64,000 nucleotides of DNA from Variovorax sp. PBL-H6 (GTDB lineage: Bacteria > Pseudomonadota > Gammaproteobacteria > Burkholderiales > Burkholderiaceae_C). The DNA lies in contig NZ_LR594659.1 in assembly GCF_901827155.1 (NCBI RefSeq), positions 186,001 to 250,000 of the forward strand, in the 5' to 3' direction. The translations under genes and the position numbers were made by a program. Below the pieces are notes generated by a model. That model had not been told where the DNA came from, searched no databases, and saw only the letters and a list, made by a program, of their open reading frames with translations. This document shows positions 18,538-26,761 of this stretch, in pieces. The number at the start of each line of letters is the position of its first letter. The first letter of the stretch is position 1.

Positions 18538-18801
18538 TCATGGCTTAAGAAGCTGATATGGCTTCAGTTGCAGCGCAAGCGCTAGGCGCTCAAGGTTGTC
18601 TAGTGAGATGTTCCGCGCCTGTCGTTCAACATGCGCCACGAATGTCCTGTGCAATCCTGCCTCGTGGGCCAGCGCTTCTTGCGACCAGCCCTTTTCCGTT
18701 CGCGAACGTATGAGATTGATGGCAAGAACCTCCCTTGCCGATGGTTCGGGTTGCTTGGTGGAGTTGGGTGAGCGGGACACTGGGCGGCAGTCTCCTTGCA
18801 T
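18538..18801 (-). CDS. XRE-family HTH transcriptional regulator
   Basis: An 87-aa regulator with a single Cro/C1-type helix-turn-helix. The domain spans about residues 27-85: INLIRSRTEKGWSQEALAHE, AGLHRTFVAHVERQARNIS and LDNLERLALALQLKPYQLL. It has no effector or dimerisation domain, as in short regulators of mobile or addiction-type loci. It is divergent from the 73-aa gene at 18861, with 59 bases between the start codons, so control of that gene is plausible. It is flanked by the 120-bp direct repeat. Confidence 0.85.
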   Translation of the reverse strand: MQGDCRPVSRSPNSTKQPEPSAREVLAINLIRSRTEKGWSQEALAHEAGLHRTFVAHVERQARNISLDNLERLALALQLKPYQLLKP

Positions 18802-18860
18802 GCCGCTTTTAAGTCAGCCGCGTTTACGTCACAATCACGCGTCTGAACTTTGGAGGCGTT

Positions 18861-19082
18861 ATGCCCAAAGCACTCCTCCACCGCATCGCCCACCACCCCC
18901 TCCCCCTCGTCCTCACCACCGACCCCGACATCCAAGCCATCCTCCCCCTCATCCACGCAGGCCATGTGAAGGCCGCGATGCCGGTGACGCTCGATCCTTG
19001 GGGCGGCGGTCCGCAGGTGGGGGTCGTCGTGACGGAGCTCACGGCGGCGGGGGGGGACATGTTGAAGCGGTCGAGGGAGTAA
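18861..19082 (+). CDS. conserved hypothetical protein, 73 aa
   Basis: A small protein with no recognised family. The recognisable core is TDPDIQAILPL, HAGHVKAAMPVTLDPWGGGP and GVVVTELTAAGGDML. Its partial duplicate 500 bp upstream keeps that core, which shows the core is protein-coding and conserved. GGAGG precedes the ATG. It is divergent from the XRE regulator. No signal peptide or membrane helix is visible. An antitoxin, toxin or regulator-linked product are all possible, with no evidence to choose. Confidence 0.65.
   Translation: MPKALLHRIAHHPLPLVLTTDPDIQAILPLIHAGHVKAAMPVTLDPWGGGPQVGVVVTELTAAGGDMLKRSRE
18909..19028. repeat. 120-bp direct repeat, right copy
   Basis: Right copy of the direct repeat at 18380-18499. 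It lies inside the intact 73-aa gene, so the duplication arose from a copy of that gene. Confidence 0.8.
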
Positions 19083-19091
19083 GACGGGGTA

Positions 19092-19658
19092 TCAGCGCCC
19101 GCGCAGGTTCATCCGAAACGCAATCACCATCACGTCCTCCACCACCGGCGTCAACCCCAGAATCGCCGTCGCACGCAGGTCATGCTCCGGGCAGCGGATG
19201 AACCCCATGCTGTGATACAGCTTGCAAGCCGCCGTCATGAATGACGAGCTATGAATCCCCATCGTGAGCGCCCCGAGCTCGTGCGCCCGGTCCACACATT
19301 GCTGCGCCAGCCGACGCCCCAGTCCGCGGCCGCGGGCGTCCGGGTGCACCGCAAGCTTGCGGAAGCCAGCCCAGCCCTTGGGCAGGCCCAGGCCCTCCAG
19401 CCCCGCGTCGGGGTAGAACACCACGCTGCCGACGACCCGGCCCTGCCATTCAGCGACCAGCAGCTGGGTGCCGTCACCCGGCTTCTCGACTTGGCGCAGG
19501 TCGTCGAGGTAGGCCTCGAAGACGGCCGGCGGCAAGCTCTTCCTGTACTGCGAATAGGCAGCCACGCGGATCGACGCGATCGGCGTGGCCTCGTGGCGCG
19601 CAGCGGGGCGGATGCGGCAGCGCGCGGCTGCGGCAATGGTCCCGTCCAAGTCCAGCAT
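19092..19658 (-). CDS. GNAT-family N-acetyltransferase
   Basis: A 188-aa acetyl-CoA-dependent acyltransferase. The GNAT core is visible: LLVAEWQGRVVGSVVFYPD (strands 3-4), KLAVHPDARGRGLGRRLAQQCVDRA (motif A with the RGxGxG pyrophosphate loop) and KLYHSMGFIRC (motif B). The ATG at 19658 is chosen because AAGGAG lies eight bases before it; longer in-frame starts exist. The substrate amine cannot be predicted. It ends 10 bases from the convergent 73-aa gene. Confidence 0.88.
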   Translation of the reverse strand: MLDLDGTIAAAARCRIRPAARHEATPIASIRVAAYSQYRKSLPPAVFEAYLDDLRQVEKPGDGTQLLVAEWQGRVVGSVVFYPDAGLEGLGLPKGWAGFRKLAVHPDARGRGLGRRLAQQCVDRAHELGALTMGIHSSSFMTAACKLYHSMGFIRCPEHDLRATAILGLTPVVEDVMVIAFRMNLRGR

Positions 19659-19844
19659 GGCTTTCTCCTTCATTCCTCTGGCGGTCGGTCGACCGGTGAA
19701 GGAGCCCAGCTTAGGCGCGGGGGCCCGCCCCTTATTGAAGGAACGCGACATCTTGTCCGACACGGGCATAGGCCATGCGGCCGATGTTGGTGGCCGCCTC
19801 CGTTGGCTAGATTGCTGGGGACACCGCGGAAAAAGAGGTTCTCC

Positions 19845-20081
19845 ATGCTCGACACTGCATACAAGGCCAGCTTGCTGCGCCGCAATGGCGTTGCCATTCC
19901 CGAGCTGTCAGCCGAGGGTACCGGCCCTTGGCGTGCAGCCGTCGACGCGCTCTTTGACGAGTACGTCGCGGTGCGTGCGAGACGCAGCCTGCGCGAGGCG
20001 GAAGAAGCGCACGAGCTCGAACTGCTGAGCCGCCTGGCGGCAACCTCCTACCCGCGCCGGCGCATCACGAATTACGCCTGA
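19845..20081 (+). CDS. small hypothetical protein, 78 aa
   Basis: A 78-aa cytoplasmic protein, MLDTAYKASL to RRITNYA, with a GAGG site shortly before the ATG. The C-terminal half is a charged helix (VRARRSLREAEEAHELELL). I do not recognise it. Its stop overlaps the start of the DUF1161 gene by one base (TGATG), indicating translational coupling. Confidence 0.65.
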   Translation: MLDTAYKASLLRRNGVAIPELSAEGTGPWRAAVDALFDEYVAVRARRSLREAEEAHELELLSRLAATSYPRRRITNYA

Positions 20082-20446
20082 TGGGCATCGCAAATCGCTT
20101 CCTCGCCGCCACGACGCTGCTGGCCTTCGCGGGAATTGCGCAGGCGCAGGCTGGCAACTGCGAGGCGATCGCGGCCCAGATCGACGCGAAGATTCGCGCG
20201 TCAGGGGTGACGCAGTTCACCCTCACGACGGTGGATGCCGCAGCCAATGCCGGCGGGCGCGTGGTCGGCACCTGCGAGCTCGGCACCAGGAAGATCGTGT
20301 ACGAGCCGGGCCCCACGCATGGGGCGGTTTCCGCAACGCGCCCCGCGCAGCAAGCGGCGCCAGCGCCGGTGCGCCCTCGCGATGACCCGATGCTCACGGA
20401 ATGCCGGGACGGCACGGTGAGGATGGGCGGCGACTGCCGCAGGTAG
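20081..20446 (+). CDS. DUF1161 periplasmic protein
   Basis: A 121-aa exported protein. The signal peptide runs to about residue 23 (AQAQA). The mature domain matches DUF1161: NCEAIAAQIDAKIRASGV, FTLTTVDAAAN, VVGTCELGTRKIVYEPG, with two cysteines (in NCE and TCE) that probably form a disulfide. A Pro/Ala-rich linker and a short Cys-containing C-terminal motif (TECRDGTVRMGGDCRR) follow, resembling a small appended repeat. Function of the family is unknown. Confidence 0.85.
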   Translation: MGIANRFLAATTLLAFAGIAQAQAGNCEAIAAQIDAKIRASGVTQFTLTTVDAAANAGGRVVGTCELGTRKIVYEPGPTHGAVSATRPAQQAAPAPVRPRDDPMLTECRDGTVRMGGDCRR

Positions 20447-20789
20447 CGCCGGCGCTCGCCGCCCTGCAACAGGCAACCACGAGACCGCGCTGCAAGCCCT
20501 GCCCGGCTGAACCGGCGCCGGCGCTCGCACACCTGGTTGTGCTGGATCGAGCCCGAGAGCCTGCGGGCGCCGCGATAGACGCGGTGCGGGCCTCCGTGCT
20601 GGACACCCCGGGCCTGACTCGCGGCGGAGAGCCGCGTCCGCCTTTCGCGCATAGGACGATGCAGGCTTTTCCTACGAGGCCGGGCTGTGCGCGCGGGCAG
20701 GCTCAAGTCCAAGATCCACCTGATTCACCACTGCCATGCGACAAGCCACGACCTCCCCCGCCCATCTGTTCATCCCATCCGTCGCAAAC

Positions 20790-20939
20790 ATGGCGAACGT
20801 GCGCCTCATCGACGTGACCGACTCGAACGACGTCGACTACTGGACCGAGGCGTTCGGCGTGAGCGAGACCGAGCTTCGCCTCGCCGTCGCCGCAGTGGGC
20901 AGTTCAGTCCAGGACGTGCGCGACCACCTCGGCAAGTAA
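20790..20939 (+). CDS. DUF3606 domain small protein
   Basis: A 49-aa protein of the DUF3606 family: VDYWTEAFGVSETELRLAVAAV then GSSVQDVRDHL, a short helix-turn-helix-like helical bundle. The ATG at 20790 gives the compact family core; an in-frame ATG at 20736 would add 18 atypical residues. Role unknown. Its 3' end overlaps the small lipoprotein gene on the opposite strand by 36 bases. The 290 bases before 20736 hold no gene I can support. Confidence 0.75.
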   Translation: MANVRLIDVTDSNDVDYWTEAFGVSETELRLAVAAVGSSVQDVRDHLGK

Positions 20940-21038
20940 GGCCTGCTGCGCCTTGGGCGGCTGCGGCTTGGGCTCGCAGCCGGCGAGGGCCGCGAGTGCG
21001 AGGGAGGCAAGGACCAGGGAGAGTGTCCGAAGCTTCAT
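20904..21038 (-). CDS. small lipoprotein, 44 aa
   Basis: A 44-residue product with a textbook lipoprotein signal: MKLRTLSLVL, then a hydrophobic stretch ending LAALAGC (lipidated C21). The mature part (EPKPQPPKAQQALLAEVVAH) is Pro/Lys-rich then helical. AAGGAG lies seven bases before the ATG at 21038. It overlaps antisense to the end of the DUF3606 gene. Small Pro-rich lipoproteins of this kind are usually outer-membrane or entericidin-like; no family is assigned. Confidence 0.6.
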   Translation of the reverse strand: MKLRTLSLVLASLALAALAGCEPKPQPPKAQQALLAEVVAHVLD

Positions 21039-21140
21039 GATCGTCTCCTTCGTGCGGGCCGCGGCTGTGCGGATGCGCTGCTGGCCCGAAGAGTCATTCT
21101 GGTGCCCTCGCGATGCGCCGCCTGTCAGCCGACAGCCCGG

Positions 21141-22055
21141 TCATAGCGCGGCGGCGGTCAGCTCCAGCTGCGTCAGCCTGCGCGCCATGCGCCCCACGAA
21201 GTTCTGCGTCACATGCGGCAACGCCCGCTGGCTCGGCACCACGATGCCGACCTGCATCTGGTTGAGCGCCGGCAGCGCAAAGGGTCGCCACAGCAGGTCC
21301 CCGCGCTTGAGCTCCTCGATGAACGCGATCTTCGAGAAGCACGAGATGCCCTTGCCGCCCATGATCAATCGCTTGAGCAGGGGCGTGGAATTGCAGGTGG
21401 CGGCCGGTTCCATGTCGTCCCAGAAGGCTGCGAATTCGGCCGACAGCGTGGCGCTGATCACCGGGTGCGAGCTGGAGCGCAGGAAGGGATAGGCCGCGCA
21501 GTCCTTCAGCGCAATGCGCTCGTGCTTGGCAAGCGGATGGCCGGGCGGCAGCACGATGCCGATGGGCAGGTTGGCAAGGCTCACCGCCTTCACGCCGCCC
21601 GGCAGGCGCCCCACGAAGCTCAGGCCCACGTCAGCCTGGCCCGACATCACGAGCTGCGGCACCTCCATCGGCTGGGTCGACGTGATGGTGTACGTCACCG
21701 CGGGAAAGATCTGCAGGAACTCCTCGACGGCGGCCGGCAGCAGTTCCTCGAAGAAGGAATCCATCGCCGCGACCTTCACATGGCCCGTGCGCTCGCCCTT
21801 GAGCGCGTCGAGCTCGGTGCGCATCACCTGGAACTGATGCAGCGTTTCCTGCGCATGCTTGAGCAGGCGCTCGCCGGCGGGATTCAGGCGCAGGCCATTG
21901 GGCAGGCGGTCGAAGAGCTCGACGCCCAGTTCGTCCTCCAGCTTGTGGATCTGGCGGTTGACCGCGCTGGCCGCGACGAACAGCCGCTCGGATGCCTTGC
22001 GCACCGAGCCGCAGCTCGCCACCTCGATGAAATACTTCAGGACGCTGGCGTGCAT
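21141..22055 (-). CDS. LysR-family transcriptional regulator
   Basis: A 304-aa LysR regulator: N-terminal winged helix (YFIEVASCGSVRKASERLFV, SAVNRQIHKLEDELGVELFDR, residues about 8-50) and a periplasmic-binding-type effector domain. It lies 36 bases downstream of the ferredoxin gene in the same direction, so it is probably co-transcribed with the catabolic operon upstream and may regulate it from the dyads at 28679-28727. The inducer would be the imported substrate or a CoA derivative. Confidence 0.9.
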   Translation of the reverse strand: MHASVLKYFIEVASCGSVRKASERLFVAASAVNRQIHKLEDELGVELFDRLPNGLRLNPAGERLLKHAQETLHQFQVMRTELDALKGERTGHVKVAAMDSFFEELLPAAVEEFLQIFPAVTYTITSTQPMEVPQLVMSGQADVGLSFVGRLPGGVKAVSLANLPIGIVLPPGHPLAKHERIALKDCAAYPFLRSSSHPVISATLSAEFAAFWDDMEPAATCNSTPLLKRLIMGGKGISCFSKIAFIEELKRGDLLWRPFALPALNQMQVGIVVPSQRALPHVTQNFVGRMARRLTQLELTAAAL

Positions 22056-22091
22056 GGCCGCACCCTCCCGAAGAAGAATGCGCCGACTGCG

Positions 22092-22430
22092 CTATTCCGC
22101 TGTCGCGGAGCGAGGCATCTCGAGCGCGATGCGCGGATGGTCGCAGGCGATGCGCCGCGCATCGGCACCGCCGGGCGAGCCGAGGCCGCTGATCTCGGCC
22201 TCGAAGAACTCGCGGTTGATCGCGATGTAGCGGGTGAGCTCGGGCGGCAGCCGATGTTCCTCGTAGATCGCCTGCACGGGGCAGGCGGACACGCAAATGC
22301 CGCAGTCGATGCATTCATCGGGCTGAATGTACAGAGTGCGCTCGCCTTCGTAGATGCAATCGACCGGGCAGCACGGCACGCAGGCGCCGTCCTTGCAGTC
22401 GATGCAGGCGGTGGTGATGACGTGGGCCAT
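22092..22430 (-). CDS. dicluster [Fe-S] ferredoxin (7Fe/8Fe type)
   Basis: A 112-aa ferredoxin. The N-terminal cluster cysteines are in [19 protein letters not shown] and the second set in [17 protein letters not shown], like FdxA-type ferredoxins of about 107-112 residues. The C-terminal half ([14 protein letters not shown] and an acidic tail) is family-typical. It lies between the enoyl-CoA hydratase and LysR genes, so it may pass electrons to or from the FAD enzyme encoded upstream. Confidence 0.9.
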   Translation of the reverse strand: MAHVITTACIDCKDGACVPCCPVDCIYEGERTLYIQPDECIDCGICVSACPVQAIYEEHRLPPELTRYIAINREFFEAEISGLGSPGGADARRIACDHPRIALEMPRSATAE

Positions 22431-22457
22431 GGCGGCTGCTGCTCTGTGCTGTTCAGG

Positions 22458-23234
22458 TCAGCGGCCCAGCCATTGCGGCTTGCGCTTCTGCTGGAAGGCG
22501 AGCACGCCCTCGTTGGCATCTTCGGATCGCAGCGCGGCCATCAGTGCGGGCAGGCGCTGCCCGTGGGCCTGCGTCGGCGACAGCGTGCCGGTTTGCCGCA
22601 CCACCTGCTTGATGGCCTTGAGCGAAAGCGGGGCGCAGGCCAGCAGCTGCTGCACCCAGCGCTCGACGGCGGTGTCGAGCTCGGTGCGCGGCACCACCTC
22701 GTTGATCAGCCCCATCTCCAATGCGCGCCGGGCGTTGACGCGCTGGCCCGTGAGCATCATCCCCATCGCGTTGCGAAAGCCGATCTGGCGCTGCAGCAGC
22801 ACCATCCCGCCGTCCAGCGGCAGGCGGCCGACCAGCGGCTCGGGCAGGCCGAAGCTCGCCTCCTCGCAGGCCACGACAAGGTCGCAGCCCAGCACCATCT
22901 CGAGCCCGCCGCCGAGCGCGAGGCCGTTGACGCGGGCGATCACCGGCACGTCCAGCGTCTCGCGCAGCGCGATGCCGCCAAAGCCGCCGGGACGGGCAGC
23001 GGCCCAGTACTCGACGCCCTTCAGGTTCGAGGTGTTCTTGAGGTCGGCGCCGGCGCAGAAGGCGCGCTCGCCGGTGGCGGCAAGGACGACCGCGCGCACG
23101 TCGTCGCGGCGCTCGATCTCGTCCCAGATGCGCAGCAGCTCGGCCTCGGTGGCCATGTCCACGGCATTGAGCACCTCGGGGCGGTCGATGGTCACGGTCG
23201 CGACGTGGTTCGCGACGTTGAAGAGAACGCTCAT
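22458..23234 (-). CDS. enoyl-CoA hydratase/isomerase family protein
   Basis: A 258-aa crotonase-fold enzyme. The oxyanion-hole motifs are AFCAGADLK (about residues 59-67) and NGLALGGGLEMVLGCDLVVA (about 104-123), with EEASFGLPEPLVGRLP after the catalytic loop. It would hydrate or isomerise the CoA thioester made by the adjacent CoA-transferase. Its ATG overlaps the CoA-transferase stop by four bases (ATGA), so translation is coupled. The exact substrate is not visible. Confidence 0.9.
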   Translation of the reverse strand: MSVLFNVANHVATVTIDRPEVLNAVDMATEAELLRIWDEIERRDDVRAVVLAATGERAFCAGADLKNTSNLKGVEYWAAARPGGFGGIALRETLDVPVIARVNGLALGGGLEMVLGCDLVVACEEASFGLPEPLVGRLPLDGGMVLLQRQIGFRNAMGMMLTGQRVNARRALEMGLINEVVPRTELDTAVERWVQQLLACAPLSLKAIKQVVRQTGTLSPTQAHGQRLPALMAALRSEDANEGVLAFQQKRKPQWLGR

Positions 23235-24403
23235 GCGTCGGCCTCCTCGATCAGGGCCCGCGCCTCGGCGAGCAGCTCTTGCGTGTGCTCGCCGAGCTTC
23301 GGCGGTGCGCGGCGCAGTTCGGCCTGCGCGCCCGACATCTGGATCGGGCTGGCGATGAACTTCAGCTTGCGGCCGGAGGGCGAATGGGCCTCCAGGATCA
23401 TTTCGTTGTGCAGCGTCTGCGCATCGACCAGCGCCTCGCGCATGTCGCGCACGGGCGCCGAGAGCAGGTCCTGCGCTTCCAGGCGCGCGAGCCAGTGTTC
23501 GCGCGTGTGGCTGGCGAAGCGCTCGCGGAAGATCGCGTGCAGCTCGGCCTTGTGCGCGAACTGCGCGGAGAGGTCGGCGAAGCGCGCGTCCTGCGACAGG
23601 TCCTCGATGTCCAGCGCGGCGCAGATGTCGCGCAGCGGGTTGGCCTTGAAGGCGCCGACCAGCACCAGCGGACCGGTCTGCGTCTCGAACACGCCCGACA
23701 GCGGCATCGCGGCCCAGTTGACCTCGGAGTCCTCCATCATGACCATCGCGGCTTCCTGCATCTGCATGGCGAGCATCGAGTTGTAGAGCGACACGGCAAT
23801 CTTCTGGCCTTCGCCGGTGCGCTCGCGCTGCAGCAGCGCGAAGAGAATGCCCTGCACCATGTGCATGCCGGCGGTGTAGTCGGCCAGCGCGGTCGGGTAG
23901 ATCGACACCGGCACCGAGGCGTCGGCGCGCCGTGCCATCACGCCGGTCAAGGCCTGCGCCAGCACGTCCTGCCCGCCCTTGTGCGCATACGGCCCGGTCT
24001 CGCCGAAGCCGGTGCCCACGGCGTAGACGATGCGCGGGTTGATGCGCCGGCAGTCCTCGTACCCCAGGCCCAGGCGCTCCATCACGCCGGCCCGGAAGTT
24101 GTTGCAGACCACGTCGGCATCGGCGATGAGCGCCTTCACCAGTTCCATCTGGGCAGCGTCGCGCAGGTCGATCTCGACGCTGCGCTTGTTGCGGTTGAGG
24201 CTGCAGAAGATCGGGTTGTCCTCGCCCGCCACCGGCGCGAAGGTGGAGCGGCTGAGGTCGCCCGCGCCCTTGCGCTCGACCTTGATCACGTCGGCGCCGT
24301 GGTCGGCCAGCATCTGCGTGCAGACCGGGCCCATCATGACCTGCGTGAAGTCGATCACGCGGATGCCGGCGAGCGGCAGGTTGTTGCCATTCGAATTCAT
24401 CAT
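23231..24403 (-). CDS. CaiB/BaiF family CoA-transferase
   Basis: A 390-aa type III CoA-transferase. Features are IRVIDFTQVMMGPVCTQMLA with GADVIKVE (residues about 13-43), NRNKRSVEIDL, the loop LADYTAGMHMVQGILFAL containing the catalytic aspartate, and the C-terminal PIQMSG segment. It moves CoA to a carboxylic acid, here probably the imported substrate. Two ATGs are adjacent (24403 and 24400). The start overlaps the end of the FAD oxidoreductase, confirming an operon. Confidence 0.9.
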   Translation of the reverse strand: MMNSNGNNLPLAGIRVIDFTQVMMGPVCTQMLADHGADVIKVERKGAGDLSRSTFAPVAGEDNPIFCSLNRNKRSVEIDLRDAAQMELVKALIADADVVCNNFRAGVMERLGLGYEDCRRINPRIVYAVGTGFGETGPYAHKGGQDVLAQALTGVMARRADASVPVSIYPTALADYTAGMHMVQGILFALLQRERTGEGQKIAVSLYNSMLAMQMQEAAMVMMEDSEVNWAAMPLSGVFETQTGPLVLVGAFKANPLRDICAALDIEDLSQDARFADLSAQFAHKAELHAIFRERFASHTREHWLARLEAQDLLSAPVRDMREALVDAQTLHNEMILEAHSPSGRKLKFIASPIQMSGAQAELRRAPPKLGEHTQELLAEARALIEEADA

Positions 24404-25779
24404 GCGGCCTCCGCGAAGGAACGGGCGATGGCCGGGGTGTCCGCGTTCTGGCCCTTCTGGTCGCCAGGGTCGGCGCCTTGGGCGCGCAGGGTGCGCTGCA
24501 GCCGGGCGATGTCCACGTTCCGCACTGCGACGCCCGCATCCAGCGACAGCGCGGCGGCGGTGCCGGCGGCTTCGCCCATGGCCATGCAGGGCGGGATCTC
24601 GCGCGAGATCTTCTGCGCGGCCGAGGTCGACGAGTAGTGGCGGCCGGCCACGAGCAGGTTCTCCACGCTGCGGGGCACGAGGGTGCGGAAGGGGTAGTAG
24701 TAGTCGCGGCCGCGTGCGATGCTGTCCTCGAAGCGGGCGCGCTGTGCCACGTCTTCCTTGGTCATCACGTACTCGCCTTCGAGCAGGCGAGTCTGGCGAA
24801 TGCCGGTCTGCGGCGCCAGGTCGACCAGGTAGCAATCCTTGAATCCGGGCAGTCGGGCGCGGATGAACTCGATCACCTTGTGGATGGTGGCGCGGCCCTG
24901 CACTTCGGCACGCGTCAGGTCGGCCACCTTGAGGCCGTCCAGGCCCGACATGTGCGGGCAGTTGCACCACACCACGCCGCGCAGCGGGGTCTTGAGCCAC
25001 CACGAGTCCCACGCGCCGCCCAGGATGTGCTTGACCTCGCGGTCGATGGCTGCGAAGGCCTCCGGCTCCTCGTGCTCGAAGCGCTCGGCTTGGTCGGTAT
25101 CAACGCCGCCCAGGCGGAACACCGTGGTCACGATGTAGGCGCCGCTGATGTTCGGCGCACCGGCCGAGGCCGCAACGTCCAGGTCGCCGGTGGCATCGAT
25201 CACCACCTTGCCCAGGATGGCTTCGCGCCCGCTCTTGGATTCGACCACCACGCCCTTGACCTGGCCGTCCGCCACCAGTGTGCGCGAGAACCACGAGTGC
25301 AGGCGCAGGTTGATGTGGGCCTGCTGCACCATCTCGAGCGACGCGCGCTTGAAGGCGTCGGGGTCGAAGGCGGCGGCAAAGCAGATCGGGTGCGGCTTGG
25401 TCTTGCTGTGGAAGTCGAAGGTGCCCCAGCGCTTCCAACGGCGCACGGACTCGGGCAGGGTGCCCCAGTCCTGCTGCTTCGGGTACTCGGCCAGGCCGCG
25501 TTCGGCCATGCGCTCGATCATCTCCAGGCAGATGCCGCGTACCGAGATCTCGCGCAGGTGGCTGTCCCACATGTCGTCCAGCACCAGCACCATGCCACCC
25601 GACGCCAGGCCGCCGAGGTGGTTGTAGCGCTCCAGCAGGGTCACGCTGGCGCCGTTGCGCGCAGCCGCCACGGCCGCGGCCTGCCCGGCGGGGCCGCCGC
25701 CGACCACCACCACGTCCGATTCGGCTGCCACGCGAATGTCGTGCGCAGGTTCTTGCATCCAGTCGCCAATACGGCTCAT
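24400..25779 (-). CDS. FAD-dependent oxidoreductase
   Basis: A 459-aa flavoprotein of the FAD_oxidored type. The dinucleotide-binding motif VVVVGGGPAGQAAAVAAARN (about residues 23-42), the LLERYNHLGGLASGG segment and the C-terminal AMGEAAGTAAALS FAD loop are present. Family members oxidise or reduce carboxylic-acid-like substrates; none is assigned here. It is followed with overlap by the CoA-transferase, and a ferredoxin lies three genes downstream as a likely partner. A repeat element separates it from the ABC genes. Confidence 0.85.
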   Translation of the reverse strand: MSRIGDWMQEPAHDIRVAAESDVVVVGGGPAGQAAAVAAARNGASVTLLERYNHLGGLASGGMVLVLDDMWDSHLREISVRGICLEMIERMAERGLAEYPKQQDWGTLPESVRRWKRWGTFDFHSKTKPHPICFAAAFDPDAFKRASLEMVQQAHINLRLHSWFSRTLVADGQVKGVVVESKSGREAILGKVVIDATGDLDVAASAGAPNISGAYIVTTVFRLGGVDTDQAERFEHEEPEAFAAIDREVKHILGGAWDSWWLKTPLRGVVWCNCPHMSGLDGLKVADLTRAEVQGRATIHKVIEFIRARLPGFKDCYLVDLAPQTGIRQTRLLEGEYVMTKEDVAQRARFEDSIARGRDYYYPFRTLVPRSVENLLVAGRHYSSTSAAQKISREIPPCMAMGEAAGTAAALSLDAGVAVRNVDIARLQRTLRAQGADPGDQKGQNADTPAIARSFAEAA

Positions 25780-25807
25780 AGGGCTCTCCTAGTGAAATCT
25801 GTTCAGG

Positions 25808-25898
25808 GAACACCGCGGAACTGGCTTCGCCAGGCCGCCGGTGTTGCCCCCTCGAGGGGGTACTCGGCTACACGGAGTGAGCCGATGCGGGGGTGGGC
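25808..25898. repeat. REP-like intercistronic hairpin element
   Basis: A 91-bp element between the ABC permease stop and the FAD oxidoreductase start. It contains AACACCGCGG pairing with CCGCCGGTGTT around CTGGCTTCGCCAG, then the perfect palindrome CCCCCTCGAGGGGG, then CTCGGCT pairing with AGCCGA. I know similar CCCCCTCGAGGGGG units as frequent intergenic repeats in Comamonadaceae. It could attenuate read-through or stabilise the upstream message. Confidence 0.65.
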
Positions 25899-26747
25899 TT
25901 AGGTCTCCCATCGGATCACCCAGCGCTCGGCCAGGGTCACGAGCAGGAAGAACAGGCCCGAAAGGGTGGCGCTCATCACGATCGCGGCGTAGAGCAGCGG
26001 CGAGTCGAAGTTGAAGGTGGCCTGCAAAATCATGGCGCCGATGCCCACCGTGGCGCCGACCCATTCGCCGATCACCGCGCCGATCACGCACATCGAGGCC
26101 GCGATGCGCAGCGCCGAGAACAGGTAGGGCAGGGCGTTGAGCAGGCGCAGGCGAAAGAAGATCTCTGTCTTGCTGGCCGACAGCACGCGCATCAGCTCCA
26201 TGGCCTGCGGGTTGACCGACTCGAGGCCGCGCACCATGTTCACCAGCGTCGGGAAGAAGCACACGAGCGCGGCGATGGTGATCTTGGGCTCCATGCCGTT
26301 GCCCATGATCAGCACCAGCACCGGAGCCTTGGCGACCAGCGGCACGGCGTTGAACATCAGCACCACGGGGAAGAAGATGTCCTGCAGCGTCTTGTTGTGC
26401 ACGAAGACGGTGGCGATGGCGATCGCCGCCAGGTTGCCCAGCAGGAAGCCGCCGGCCGCTTCCATGGCGGTGGGCAGCAGGTTGTCGAGCAGCACCGCGC
26501 GCTTGGCGTAGAGCGTCTCCAGCACGGCCCAGGGCGAAGGCGCGATGAAGGGCTTGACGTCGAAGACGGCGATCACCGCCCACCACAGCACGATGAGGCC
26601 GGCGATGCCCGCCGCGGGCAGGATGCGACGGCGCCACAGCCGCCGCTGCCGCGCCGTGGCCCAGGCCTGGTACTCGTTGTCGGCGGCGTCGGCGACCGCG
26701 AGGGTGGCGGCGGTTGCGCTGCTCACGTCGATGGAAGTCGTGTTCAT
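25899..26747 (-). CDS. ABC transporter permease (SsuC/TauC type)
   Basis: A 282-aa inner-membrane permease of the nitrate/sulfonate/taurine/pyrimidine-precursor class. A hydrophilic N-terminus of about 40 residues precedes some six membrane helices. The coupling loop ESVNPQAMELMRVLSASKTEIFFRLRLLNALP matches the EAA consensus. It pairs with the ATPase encoded immediately upstream and the binding protein before that. Start at ATG 26747, 14 bases after the ATPase stop. Confidence 0.9.
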   Translation of the reverse strand: MNTTSIDVSSATAATLAVADAADNEYQAWATARQRRLWRRRILPAAGIAGLIVLWWAVIAVFDVKPFIAPSPWAVLETLYAKRAVLLDNLLPTAMEAAGGFLLGNLAAIAIATVFVHNKTLQDIFFPVVLMFNAVPLVAKAPVLVLIMGNGMEPKITIAALVCFFPTLVNMVRGLESVNPQAMELMRVLSASKTEIFFRLRLLNALPYLFSALRIAASMCVIGAVIGEWVGATVGIGAMILQATFNFDSPLLYAAIVMSATLSGLFFLLVTLAERWVIRWET

Positions 26748-26761
26748 GGCTTGGGCCTCGC

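Noticed and set aside
20447..20735. A gene in the gap before DUF3606
   Set aside because: Open frames here lack any family feature or ribosome site and read like shadows.
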